From: an uncultured Christensenella sp.
GTDB lineage: Bacteria; Bacillota; Clostridia; Christensenellales; UBA1242
DNA length: 23,331 bases
NCBI GenBank assembly: GCA_905203645.1
Contig: CAJKWP010000017.1
Coordinates: 1 to 23,331 of the forward strand
Direction of reading: 5' to 3'
A program made the position numbers and the translations under genes. Below are positions 1 to 10,200 of this stretch, piece by piece (within the stretch, counting starts at the first letter, position 1; every line of letters begins with the position of its first letter). The notes below the pieces were generated by a model. The model did no database searches. It worked only from the letters and a program-made list of their open reading frames with translations, and was not told the DNA's origin.

Positions 1-10
1 AAAATACATT

Positions 11-46
11 AAAAAAATACATCGTTTATTTTTGATGTATTTTTTT
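11..46 (-). terminator. AT-rich intrinsic terminator after rubrerythrin
   Basis: Perfect 13-bp inverted repeat: 11-23 pairs with 34-46, with a 10-base loop at 24-33. The core stem is ATACATC/GATGTAT, flanked by a run of A on one side and T on the other. Read on the minus strand it lies about 20 bases past the rubrerythrin stop codon, and the stem runs into a T-rich stretch. The A and T tracts on both sides mean it could stop transcription from either direction. The stem is weak in G and C, so efficiency is uncertain. Confidence 0.75.
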
Positions 47-65
47 TAATATTTAATTTTTTTGA

Positions 66-686
66 TCAGTTACATTTGCATTCTGGGTCGTGGCAAGCAC
101 ATTCATGTTTCAAATCAATTTCGACATAACCTTGTGAATACGAGCAAAGTGGACATTCTTGCCATGCTTGTTTTGATTTTTTTTCATTGCCACAGTTGCT
201 GCACTTCCAAATTTTTGCCTGCGCTGATTTGTAAAGTTTTTTTGTTTTGTAAAGTTTGTCCAAAGTTGAAAGAATAACGCTGTGTTCGTATTCTACGTCA
301 GCAATCAACAACAACTTTTCGCTTATGTCTGCAAAGCCTTCATCCTTTGCTATTTTTGCAAAATGTGGATAAATATTTTTTGATTGCGAAAGTTCTGCAC
401 CACTGCAACCTTTCATCCCCTTTTCCAAGTTGCATTCTTCAAAAGGATAACCGGCAGTGATTTCAATATTTTTGATATCTTTTCCCCCATGAGTTACAAG
501 CAATTCATAAATTACACTTGCGTGTGCCATTTCGTTTTTTGCAAGCAATTTCATTGTATCCGAAATGTATGAAAAACCCTGTGCTTTTGCTGTTTTTGCA
601 ATAAATTGATATCTTGCACCGTCTTGACATTCCCCTGCAAACAATCTTGCCAAATTTTCTTTTGTTTTTGACTTTTCAAAATCCAT
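66..686 (-). CDS. rbr: Rubrerythrin with rubredoxin-like domain and Cys-rich tail
   Basis: This is a 206-residue rubrerythrin: a four-helix ferritin-like diiron domain (about residues 5-148) followed by a rubredoxin-like iron site. The family reduces hydrogen peroxide in the cytoplasm of anaerobes. Expected diiron ligands are visible: Glu19 in FAGE, Glu52 and His55 in ExxH, Glu98, and Glu132 and His135 in ExxH. The rubredoxin cysteines are C162xxC165 and C178xxC181. Two things are odd. Position 101, three residues after Glu98 and normally the redox-switching Glu, is Gln. The C-terminus continues past the usual end into a tail with CxC, His and CxC (residues 194-205). The ATG at 686 is chosen because GGAGG lies 8 bases upstream; an in-frame TTG at 701 overlaps that site and is unlikely. 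The gene appears monocistronic, with its own promoter and terminator. Family assignment is firm; peroxidase activity is inferred. Confidence 0.93.
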   Translation of the reverse strand: MDFEKSKTKENLARLFAGECQDGARYQFIAKTAKAQGFSYISDTMKLLAKNEMAHASVIYELLVTHGGKDIKNIEITAGYPFEECNLEKGMKGCSGAELSQSKNIYPHFAKIAKDEGFADISEKLLLIADVEYEHSVILSTLDKLYKTKKLYKSAQAKIWKCSNCGNEKKSKQAWQECPLCSYSQGYVEIDLKHECACHDPECKCN

Positions 687-694
687 AACTATTT

Positions 695-699
695 CCTCC
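695..699 (-). promoter_or_regulatory. Ribosome binding site of rubrerythrin
   Basis: On the minus strand GGAGG occupies 699-695, with 8 bases before the ATG at 686. It fixes the start, because the alternative in-frame TTG at 701 lies within and upstream of this motif. Confidence 0.85.
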
Positions 700-728
700 A
701 AAACAAATTTTTGCCAATCTTTTTTGGA

Positions 729-756
729 TTTATACTTTCATTTGCAATTTACACAA
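729..756 (-). promoter_or_regulatory. Putative sigma-70-type promoter for rubrerythrin
   Basis: On the minus strand a -35-like TTGTGT (756-751) is followed after 16 bases by a -10-like TATAAA (734-729). Transcription would start near 722 and give a leader of about 35 bases. The -10 is close to consensus and the -35 is weaker. No clear PerR-type operator is seen around it. Confidence 0.5.
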
Positions 757-760
757 AGCC

Positions 761-827
761 AAACAGCAAAGGGCGCAAGTTTACTTGAAAGTGTTATTAT
801 TCAAGTTCCTTGCACCCCCTGCTGTTT
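761..827. repeat. Long imperfect hairpin upstream of rubrerythrin promoter
   Basis: Four stem segments pair in register: 761-768 with 820-827, 771-773 with 815-817, 775-779 with 809-813, and 783-789 with 800-806. This gives 23 base pairs broken by small internal loops, with a 10-base loop at 790-799. The innermost arms form ACTTGAA/TTCAAGT. On the plus strand the stem ends in TTTT, so it could act as a weak terminator in that direction. It lies just upstream of the proposed -35, so a regulatory role is also possible. Confidence 0.6.
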
Positions 828-932
828 TCACGTGTACATATTTCTTTTTAACAAAATTTCTTTAACAAACTGCATTAAAACAAAATAAACAAATCATATT
901 TGGAACTTCGATGAACTTTCTTCGCACGAGAG

Positions 933-976
933 TCCGACCAAAACTTTTTGCTTGCAAATTAAAGTGTTTGGTCGGA
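933..976. repeat. Inverted repeat, stem of 15 bp with one bulge
   Basis: TCCGACCAAA at 933-942 pairs with TTTGGTCGGA at 967-976, and the stem continues through 943-947 with 961-965 if base 966 is bulged. The loop is 13 bases (948-960). No T-run follows on either strand, so it does not look like an ordinary intrinsic terminator. Confidence 0.65.
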
Positions 977-991
977 GCGCCCAAGCGGCGC
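977..991. repeat. Small GC-rich hairpin
   Basis: GCGCC (977-981) pairs with GGCGC (987-991) across a 5-base loop. It directly abuts the stem at 933-976, so the two could stack in an RNA. It is more GC-rich than its surroundings. Confidence 0.45.
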
Positions 992-1092
992 GACAATACT
1001 TTTAAATAAGACAGTTGACCAACCGTTTTTTCTTTCAACACAGTGTGAGTGTCAATTTTTACCTTGACCCAGTCCCCACCTGTGAAAACACC

Positions 1093-1216
1093 ACGCAAGT
1101 CAAAAACAAGGAGTGCAAGGCTCGACACCGATTTGTGGCAGGAGTTTAGTAAATCCTAAATGACTGTCACAAATCGGTGTCAGCAAACACAGCAATCTGA
1201 CGTTTTTCACTTGCGT
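1093..1216. repeat. Outer arms of a nested inverted repeat beside the giant gene's stop
   Basis: The 15 bases at 1093-1107 match the reverse complement of 1202-1216 at 14 of 15 positions (shared core ACGCAAGT). They enclose the strong hairpin at 1120-1184, giving a two-tier 124-base structure whose right end is 7 bases from the TAA of the giant gene. The trinucleotide ACC lies immediately outside both ends (1090-1092 and 1217-1219); this may be a very short target duplication or chance. It could be a small non-autonomous repeat element or a structured 3' end of the giant transcript. Confidence 0.55.
1120..1184. repeat. Strong long hairpin downstream of the giant gene
   Basis: A perfect 14-bp stem, GACACCGATTTGTG at 1124-1137 with its complement at 1168-1181, encloses further pairing: 1139-1141 with 1164-1166, a symmetrical GA/GA internal loop, 1144-1149 with 1156-1161 (one G-U pair), and a 6-base loop. 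GCT (1120-1122) and AGC (1182-1184) add three outer pairs with a bulged C. This is the most stable-looking structure in the window. It lacks an adjacent T-run, so it is either an atypical terminator, an RNA-stabilising 3' hairpin, or the core of a repeat element. Confidence 0.75.
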
Positions 1217-1223
1217 ACCACCT

Positions 1224-4200
1224 TTAAGAGAGCGGCTTTTTGGGTATATTCAACAACTCACTGCTTTGTCTTTGATATTTTTTGCGTTTAAGGTGACGCG
1301 TGATAACAAACACAACAGTAATGATTATCAAAAGTCCAACAAAACTTGTAACAACGATAACTGCTATTTTGTAAGTTTGTGTTGATTTTATAAATTTTGC
1401 ATAATCGGTTACATAACCAAACAATCCGTCGTAACATGTTACGCTGTAATACTTGTCAAGCACAACATTTTTGTATCCATAGTCAAATCTCATTGTTCCG
1501 TCGAATGGATTTTCTTCTGTTCCGATTGGAACCCAGAAGGCATCTTCGAAATCAACTGTCGAACTGAGCACGTAATAACCCGATGCATAGTTGACTTTGT
1601 TGTCGGCATCAACTGGAATGTTGTTGTTGATAAGATAACACATCATTGCAAATTGTTCTGGCGACATGATTGTGTAAGGATTTGCTTCGGTTCCAAGACC
1701 TTCAAACATAGATTTGCTGTCAAGCCAATAAATCTTTTTGAACTGAATTTCGATTATGTTTCGCTTTGTCATATCCAATCTGTTTGAAGCCAATGCAAGT
1801 GTTCCGCCAGATGTTGTAATTTGAACAAGGTCGGCTATGTCTTGGCCGTTAAGGGTTACTTTGTCCAAAACAAAACGTTTGTTTTGAATTATTTGGAATA
1901 TATTTGTTTGCAAATAATCTGTCGAAAGTGTAAAGCCAGAAGAGATTGTATTTGACTTTGTTTTTACACTTCCCGAATTGGTGTCATAAATGATTGTGTA
2001 ACTTATATTTGCCAAAACAAAGTTTGGTGTAAACATCAATTCGTTTCTGCAGACATCGTCAACTGTTACTTGATAACGGTCAAACGTGCTGTTTGCAACA
2101 CCGTTTATTTGCCAGCCGTACAAATAGTATCCCGCATCGGCAGTATATTCAAAACTGATATAATCGCCAAGTTTGACAATGTATTTTCCGTTTTGCATAA
2201 CTGCTTCGGCACCATTTACTTTGATTTTTGTAATATGACCATGTTCGGTTTGTACAAGTTTGAGTTCGGTTGTACGTCCGTCAAAGTTTGCGCAATAAAC
2301 TTTTGGTCTGCTGCTGTAAGAAACTGTCATTGAAGAGTTCGCCGAAAGTATGGTTTGGTCATTTTGTTCTGTCCAGCCCACAAACACATATCCACGGTTT
2401 GCTTCGGCAGAAAGTGTTGCACTTTCGCCATCCAAAAGATAAACAGTTATTTGTCCATCTATCGTTGCCTGTCCGCCGCCAGAAACAGTGACTGAAACGG
2501 CAACTTTGTAATAGATGTAAATTGTTTGTTCAAACACAGTTGTATCTTGTGGAATAACAAACGATATTGTGTTGTCAGTGTATTTTTGCTCACCGATTTG
2601 GATATATGCGTATTGATAATTTTGATTTGCTCTTGGAGCAATAAGGATAACTTCGTTGTCAACATAGTACTTGAACTGCGTGTTGCTTGTAAAGTCCCTA
2701 AGTGCGGTTGGCAATGTGTTTGAAAGTCCGATTTGTTCGCTTATTGCCTGGTCGCCTGGAACGTAAACTATGTTGTAAGTTACATACGCTGTTTCCCAAT
2801 ATGCATAAAGTTCTGTATGTTCAATATTCCAATTTGTAAGAACGTTACCGTTGCTGTCAACGTATTTGAGTCCATTTCCTTGAATTTGTGAGTACCAACC
2901 AACAAAGAACATACCTGTTTTTGTAGGTCTGATTACATCACGGTCAACTTCACCAAAGTCACTGTTTACCGCCAATTCAAATATACGGTCCTCGGTTGTG
3001 TCATCTGAAATGTGGAATGTAACAGGATATTTTGTGTATGTTACAAAAACGTAAATTTTTGCGTTTTGCGACATATTTTGTACATTTACGCTTATGCGTG
3101 ATATATATATTCCATTGAGTCCTTGACTTGAAACATTGTCAAGATATTGCACGGTTGTTTGTCCTTCAAAGACAATTCCAATCAAGATTTTGCCTTCGGA
3201 GTTTGTTACAAATTCATAACCATTCAAAAATTCGGCTGAAAGCGAGAATGATTTGTTTGTTTTTGCAACAACGCTTACCCTTGGTTTTCCGTTTTCGCTT
3301 GCACAGTTTTCTGGTGAAACCAAAATGCGGTTTTGTGCGGTCAAGTAATATGGCGAGATAGTTCCGTCTTGTCTGTATTCAACAAAGCCCACGTCAAATT
3401 TGTTTTCGTTTGCTTTGATTGTAATCATAACATTTATGTCTGTTACGTATCCGTCAAGAGTTATGTTGCGAAGACTTGAAATGTCATATTTTGTTGAACC
3501 GTCGTCGTCAATTTCGATATTTGCAATCGAGTATCCTTGTGCGATTTCAAGTGCAAATCTTGTTTGTTGATTTGATGCGGTTTCAAAAGTCAATTCAAAC
3601 AATTTTTCATCGTCACCAATTTTGTGAATATATGCGATATCCTGTGTCAAAGCAAGATAGATTGGGTCACCGTTTGCATCATAGCCATCCAAAAATCTGG
3701 TTTGTATGTTTATGTTCAAATCTGATGGAGCAAATACGGCACGTACAAGTTTGTCACTTGTTACAAACATATCTTGTCTTGTGCTTGTTGTTACAATGCT
3801 GTCATCAACCCAGTTTTGAGTAGTTGTATCAAATATTTGCCATTTTTCAAACTTGTAACCTGCGCTTGCGATTGCTTCAATCACTTCGGCATCTTGTCCG
3901 TGTTTGATTGTCTGGCTTTGATTTCCGTCAATGCGTCCATTTTCCAATGCGGAATATTCAATCGTATAAGTTTTTATTGTTACAACAAACAAGATTTGTT
4001 TGTCTTGGTCGATTGTAACGCTCAAACTTTGTGCGTCGGAAATTTTTGCATCTAGATCCAAATCGCTGAACCAACCAAGTGGGTTGTATGCGATGTTTGT
4101 AACATTTGCACTTGTCACAACGTCGGTCAAATAATAATACGTGTTGTAAGTTATTCCATCAATTTGTTTTGTGCCAACAGCCGTTGTCAAAAAGTCAAAA

Positions 4201-7200
4201 TCAACATAATCTTGTGGGTTTTGTGCGTAAGCAAGTTGATTGCCTTCCAAAATTGCAACTTTTGGAACAAGTGCAAATTTGAGTCTTTGGAACGGAACAA
4301 GGATATCTATGTTGCAGGTTATGTTTGCAACTGTTACAAATGTCTGACCGTCCACAAAGGTGATACTTACGTCACCGGCAGAAGACAATTCTTTTTGTAT
4401 TTGCCACAAAGAAGTGTCAAACAAAGGTTCATATCCAAATCTTGCAACAGGTTGAATTTTGATGCTTTCGCCTGTTTTTATGCCAACTTGTGCAAAGTTT
4501 TGGTATTCGGTTGTAATCAAAGTTTCGCCGTCTGCGTTAACTTTGAACACGTTCAAATAACCCATTGAAGAGTCTGTTTCGTTGGTTGTTGTATCCAAGC
4601 CAACAGATATTTTTACAATGTTTGTTGATGGTTCAAATTCGACTGTGCCCATGCCGTCTGTGCAGATTTGACTAAGGTACAATTTGTCAAAGATGTCACC
4701 TGAAACGTTTGTGCCTTCAAAGTCTGTGCTCAAAATGCTGTAACCTGTGTTTGGCTTGATTTTCAAAGACAGTGTTTCGCTTGAATAAATCTTGATTGTG
4801 TATGTTTTGTCGCTGTCATAACTTACTATATTTTGGTCATCACGTGCTTCGGCACGCATATCTTGTTCAAGTTTTTCGACGATGTCAAAATCCAAACTTC
4901 CCCAGTTTTCATTGAGTACAACTTTGTATGTATGAAGATTTGATTTGTACAAGATTTTGATTGTAAAGTCGCCCACCATGCGAGAGATATCAAACTTGTG
5001 ATTTGTGTCAAAGTTGTAATCAATCAAAAGGTCTGTGCCGCTTTGTTTGTCGGATGTGTAAGCAAGTGTGTAGCCTGTCACATCAAAACATTCAAATGAC
5101 AATGTATCGGTGACTTTCATTTCGATTGTCCAAAGTTTGCTTGTTCCAAACATTTGGCTTGTAACTTTTTGTCCAAGTGACGTTATTGTTATATCTTGCA
5201 ATGAAGGTATAGTTTGTATTTGAGCGATTATGGTGTTTGCCTGCCAAGTTGCAAGAAGTTCTTTGTCTGTTACAAGGTTGTATATTTGATTTTCAATCCA
5301 AACGTTGCCGTCTTGGTCAACCCATTTTTGGAATGTATAACCTTTTCTTTGTGGAACTGGCAAAATGTCGACTGTTTGGTCAAATGTTGCCACAATGACT
5401 TTTTGCACTGTTCCGTCAGCAAATTGTCCGCTGTCTGCGTTCAAAAGTGATGCATCTTCCGTGCCTGTGTTTGCATTCAAGGTTATATCAAATTGTTTTG
5501 CTTGCCAAATAGCGTAAAGTGTAAGTGTATCCAAAATTGTCACGTTTTGGCTTTCAAGTGTGTTTGTGTTTTTGTCACGTGTCCAACCAACAAATGTATA
5601 GCCACGTCTTGAAATTTCGCCGTCAACAGGAAGCGTTACAACGCTGTATTTGTCAAACGTTTTTGAAATTGTGTTTTGATTTTTTGTCCAACTGTTGAAT
5701 GGTTGATTTGTTGCGATTGTTTCAGTTGTGTCAAAGTCAAGTATCAAATCAAATTGTTTTGTTTTGAACTTCAAAAAGATTGTCATGTTCTTTTGCATTG
5801 TGATTTCAAGTATGTTTCCATCTATTTTGATTATTTCACTTTGTAAAAGTTGTTTTGCGTCGATTGATTGTCCTTCAAAGAAGCCAACAAAATCAAAGTC
5901 GGCATTTGCTGTTACGGCAATTTGCAATGTATCGTTAAATGTTGCAAACTTCTTTTGTCCAAACGTATATGGGTTGCCGTCAATCTGAACGCTTCCACCT
6001 TCTTTTTGTGTGTTGTAATCTTGTCCGTCAAATGTAACCATGTTCAAAATAAGTGAAAGTGTGCCATAAGAATATCTTGCATAAATTGTCTTTGTTGTGT
6101 TTGGCATTCCAAATGCTTGATTTACCATTGTGGTTTCAAGTATTTGATTTCCGCCTTCTTTTTGGTCAAACCAGCCTTCAAAGTTCCAACCTTCTGCCCA
6201 AGGTGTTGGCAAACTGTCAAATCCTTTTGCATTGAGTCCTTCAAGCACTGTTTTGTTGTAAAGAAGGTCAACAACTGTGTATTGCAATGGTGAATGGTTG
6301 TTGCAGATTATTTCGTCAAAGCCATATTCAAGTTTTACGGTTATTGATTGGTCGACAATCGCACCCATTGCTGTTGTGTTTTGCAACTGATAGCAATCTG
6401 CATCTGCTCCCAAAAGCACGATAGATACAAGGATATCTGTTTGCGCTTGTGATGTTGCAAATGTTGCACTTGCCCAAACGTCGTCACCGTCGATTGTGCC
6501 AGTCAAGGCAATCTGTCCGTCAAAGGTGTTTGTTCCGTCATAGAATTTTTCAAAGTTTGCACTTGCCACAACTGGTTTTGGTGTGATTGTAAGATATGCA
6601 TCAAGCAAACTTTGGATAAAGTAGTTGCCTGTTGTGCAACAAAGTGTGTTTTGCAAAATTTTGTATTTGTTTGGTTTGTATTTTGCTTGCGATTGTACAA
6701 ACAATTTTCCGTCAAATTGCGAGTAATCAACTGGAATATCAAAGTTTTCGCCGTTTTTGCCGAATATTTGATAATCGAACGTTACATCTTGGTCAAATTC
6801 GCCATAGACAAGTGTTTTGTCTTGAATTTCAACTTGCACTTGCATTGGGTCAATTTTTCCGTAAAGATTTTCAAATGCGCTATCCAAACGATAGTTTTGT
6901 CCATCGCCTGTGATTTGAACATTGATTTTTATTCTGTTGTTTGCATTTGCATCTTGATAACTTGCAACAAGGTTGACGTTTTGTCTGTCAAGTTCCAAAA
7001 TGTCGTCTGTAAGAAGCAAATCACAATCTGTTGTTTTGTCATAAACTTTTGTTACTGGGACATTGTTGTAGAAAATCGTTTTTGGAGTTATTTTGAAAGT
7101 GTATTCGCTGTCAAGTTCAAAGTTTTCATACTGACTGCACTCAACCGATTCAATCAAAATTTTGTATTCGCCAACATTTTTGCTGTTATTTTGTATTGCA

Positions 7201-10200
7201 AATACAATTTTTGTTACGTTTGCCGTTGGAGCAAACACAAGGTTTGAAAGGTTGAAGCAAACACTTTCGATATCAATTTCGTGTCCGTCGTAAACCTTTT
7301 GCAAATGGTCCGTGTTTGCAAAGCCAACTTTTACGGTTGCTTCGGTTGATTTTGTAATTTGGAAGCCTTGGTTGTCGGTTGGGATATTGTCCACGATTTC
7401 AAAGTTTGCATTTGTGCATGCGGGCGATGCAAGGAAGATATCATAATATCCGATTTCTTCACCTGTCACTCTTTCAAACAAAACTTTTACAGTTTCGCCT
7501 GTTGTTTCGCTTATTACATCAAGTGTCAAAGCAAAATCTGCGGTTGCATAAGGCTTTGAGAACATTCCCTTTTTGATTTTTGATGAAATATCAATTTGCG
7601 CTGGGGTTATTTCAAAGTCTGTGTTGTCTTTGCCTTCCAAAACAAAGTTTGTATCGGTTATACTTGTTTTCAAATTGTAAACGCCAACATTTTTGCTTGC
7701 TGCGATTTGTCCCTGACTTGAAACATATGTTTGAAGTGTTGGGATAGTTATTTGATTTTCGCTTGCATTTTTTATTTTTGCAACAAACGCAGGAATTTGA
7801 ACTGTGCCGTTATATACAAATGATGTATCTTCAAATTCGACAACAAGTATTCTTTGTGTTATTTCAACTTGAATTGTATTTGACCTTGCTGTCACAATAT
7901 AATCTGTTGCACCGATTGTATTTTTGGCTTTTGCGGTGACAACAACATAATAACTTCCGCTTTGAGATATGTTTTCGATTGTCAAAGAATTTGCATCAAC
8001 TGCAAGAATGTTGTTTTCAAAATGCCACTCAAAGACAAGTTCTACATCAGCGGTGTAACTTGCATTTGCACTTATTGTGATTTTGTCGCCAAATTCACGT
8101 GATTGGAAATCGTTTGAAATTTGTACTTGCAAATCGTCTTGATTGATTTGCCAAATTGCATAAAGGTCAATGTTTTGTGTGTCATTGAATGTAAAGTCTT
8201 GATTTTCTGCAAATTGAACAGTTGTGTCGTTTGCACTTGCTGTCCAACCAACAAAACCAAATCCACTGCGTGTGAATGTATTTGTCAAAAGCGCCAATGT
8301 TTGTCCGTACTTGAAGCTTTGAGCGTTCATTGTGCCTTCGCCACCATTTGAATGATATGTAATATTGTATATGTTTCTTATATAGTATAAGTTAAGAACC
8401 AACGAGCCGTCTGCTTTTACAATACCCGACGTAACGTTGTTTATATTTGTTTGGTCGAATGTAAAACCTGTGTAAACTTTTGTGATTGCATCAACTGTTG
8501 TGTCAACTGTTCCAAAAAGTTCGTCGCTTTCAAAAAGAGTGAAGGTGTCATCATCGGCATTTTGTAGCCAATAATTTGTGACGTATTTTATGTCACCCCT
8601 TGCCTGCCATTTTGCCCAAAGAGTCAAATCTTTTGTTATTTCAAACGTTGTGTTTGTTTCATCTTGGGTATAAGTTGCCATGGTTTTGAAATTTTCATCT
8701 TCAAACCAGCCAACAAATGTGTATCCTTGGCGAGTTGGCAACGCCAAATCGACAGTTGTTTGATATTTTTGTGTAAATGATTTGTCCACTGTCACAGTGT
8801 CATTATAAACAAACGTGATTGTAAATTCTTTGCGAGCAAAGTAAACTTTGATTGCTGCGCTGTTGTCGCCCAAGATTGTCACTTGCAATACTTGACCTGG
8901 GTTACTTGTTTGTTCAAATCCAGCAAATGTCAAAAGGTCGTATTGATTTTGAACAACGTTTTGGTCGAATATTTTGATTTTTCCGTCTTCAACTTTTGCA
9001 ACAAAATCTGTTTGACCTTGCAAGGTCTGTTCTTTTTGTTTTGAGTATGTTCCGTCAAGGTTTTCCAAGAAGTATTGCAAAACAAATCTTGTATCTGTAT
9101 TTGCAACAAATTTTGGAGTAAGCACAAGGTCATTGTTTGGCATTGTGGCATTTGTAAAGTCAAACTTTTGTTCGCCGTTGTACCAACCGTCAAAGATGTA
9201 TCCGTCTTTTTGGTCATCTTGTGGTTTTTGAATTGGTTGTTCAAAAAGCATTGTAATTGTTTGGTCGCCCAAGATATATTTGTATGTCAAATCAAAAGAT
9301 TGTCTTGTGAAGTAAAGTTGTACTTTTGTTGTTCCATCTGGACTTACAACAAAGTCAAATGTTGTGTTTTGGGTCAAATCAAAATCAAAGCCAACTTTTC
9401 CAAGGTTATAAGATTGAGTTTTTTCTCCATCTTCCAACACAATCAAAACATATTGTCCGTCTTGATTTTGTATTTTGATTGTACTCAAACTTTGTGCGGT
9501 GATTGTCTTTGATACTTGGTCGTAAGAATTTTGGAGTGTTTGATAAAGACATTCAAGTTCAAACGTTGTGTTTGCCTTTGTCCATTTTGCCCAAAGGGTA
9601 AAGTCGTGACTTGGCATCGTGGCATTTGTAAAGTCAAACATTTGTTCAAAAGTAATTTCGGTGTACCAACCGTCAAAAGCAAAACCCTTGTTTTCGATTG
9701 GGTCGATTTTTGAAATTGTTTGTCCAAACTTGTATTGTTTTTGGGTATTTTGTGTGTTGTTGTAATCGTTATGTACAAGTGTAAGGGTGTAAGTGTTGCG
9801 TGCAAAGTACACTTTCAAAACAAGTGTATCTTCACCAGACACTTTGCCCGACAAAACGTTTTGTAAATTTGTTTGGTCAAAGTCAAAGCCTTGGAACGAT
9901 TGCAAGTCTTGCGTTTTGACAACTGTTGAGCCATTTTTTACAAGTATTTGAAGTGATTGTATTTGAACATCAAAGTCTGTTGTTGCGACAAATTCTTCGG
10001 TTTTGCTTGCAGTGTTTTTGTAACTTCCGTCCAATTCTTGCAAGTAATATTCAACCTTGTATTTTGTGTTGTCGTTTGCAACGTATTTTGCGTACAATGT
10101 CAAGTTTTGTGCTGGCATTGTTGCGCCTGCAAAATTAAACAATGTTGCAAATGTATCTTCCTTGTACCAACCGTCAAAGGTATATCCCGCTTTTGTTGGG

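Larger units (their letters stand above)
687..1223. other. Structured non-coding stretch between the two genes
   Basis: These 537 bases hold no gene I can support. They hold the rubrerythrin control region (687-756) and a series of inverted repeats: 761-827, 933-976, 977-991 and the nested pair 1093-1216. An 88-codon open frame on the minus strand (862-1128) begins with GTG, has no ribosome binding site, runs through the hairpin arms and resembles nothing I recognise. The sequence 828-930 is AT-rich without evident structure, and 992-1092 shows nothing convincing. The stretch may be the 3' untranslated region of the giant gene, a structured RNA, or the remains of small repeat elements. Confidence 0.6.

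Noticed and set aside
687..701. Upstream TTG start that would add 5 residues to rubrerythrin
   Set aside because: The TTG overlaps the GGAGG ribosome binding site of the ATG at 686, which aligns with usual rubrerythrin starts.
862..1128. 88-codon minus-strand open frame starting with GTG
   Set aside because: No ribosome binding site before the GTG, the frame runs through several hairpin arms, and the product resembles nothing I know. It is better explained by structured non-coding DNA.
1120..1184. Integron attC site
   Set aside because: The long imperfect hairpin is suggestive, but the conserved GTTRRRY/RYYYAAC boxes are absent and no integrase or cassette is nearby.
1202..1223. T-box-like string (AAAGGTGGTAC followed by CGTC) on the minus strand after the giant gene's stop
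   Set aside because: Resembles the T-box core, but the upstream specifier region would fall inside the giant gene and no tRNA-synthetase or amino-acid gene follows. Probably chance.
1224..1391. LPXTG-type sortase signal
   Set aside because: No LPxTG or close variant precedes the hydrophobic helix; NIPKKP lies after the helix, on the wrong side.
6612..7247. 211-codon plus-strand frame, the longest antisense frame inside the giant gene
   Set aside because: Its Phe/Val/Cys/Ile-rich product is the expected mirror of the giant gene's codons, and it lacks its own signals. The same applies to the other plus-strand frames.
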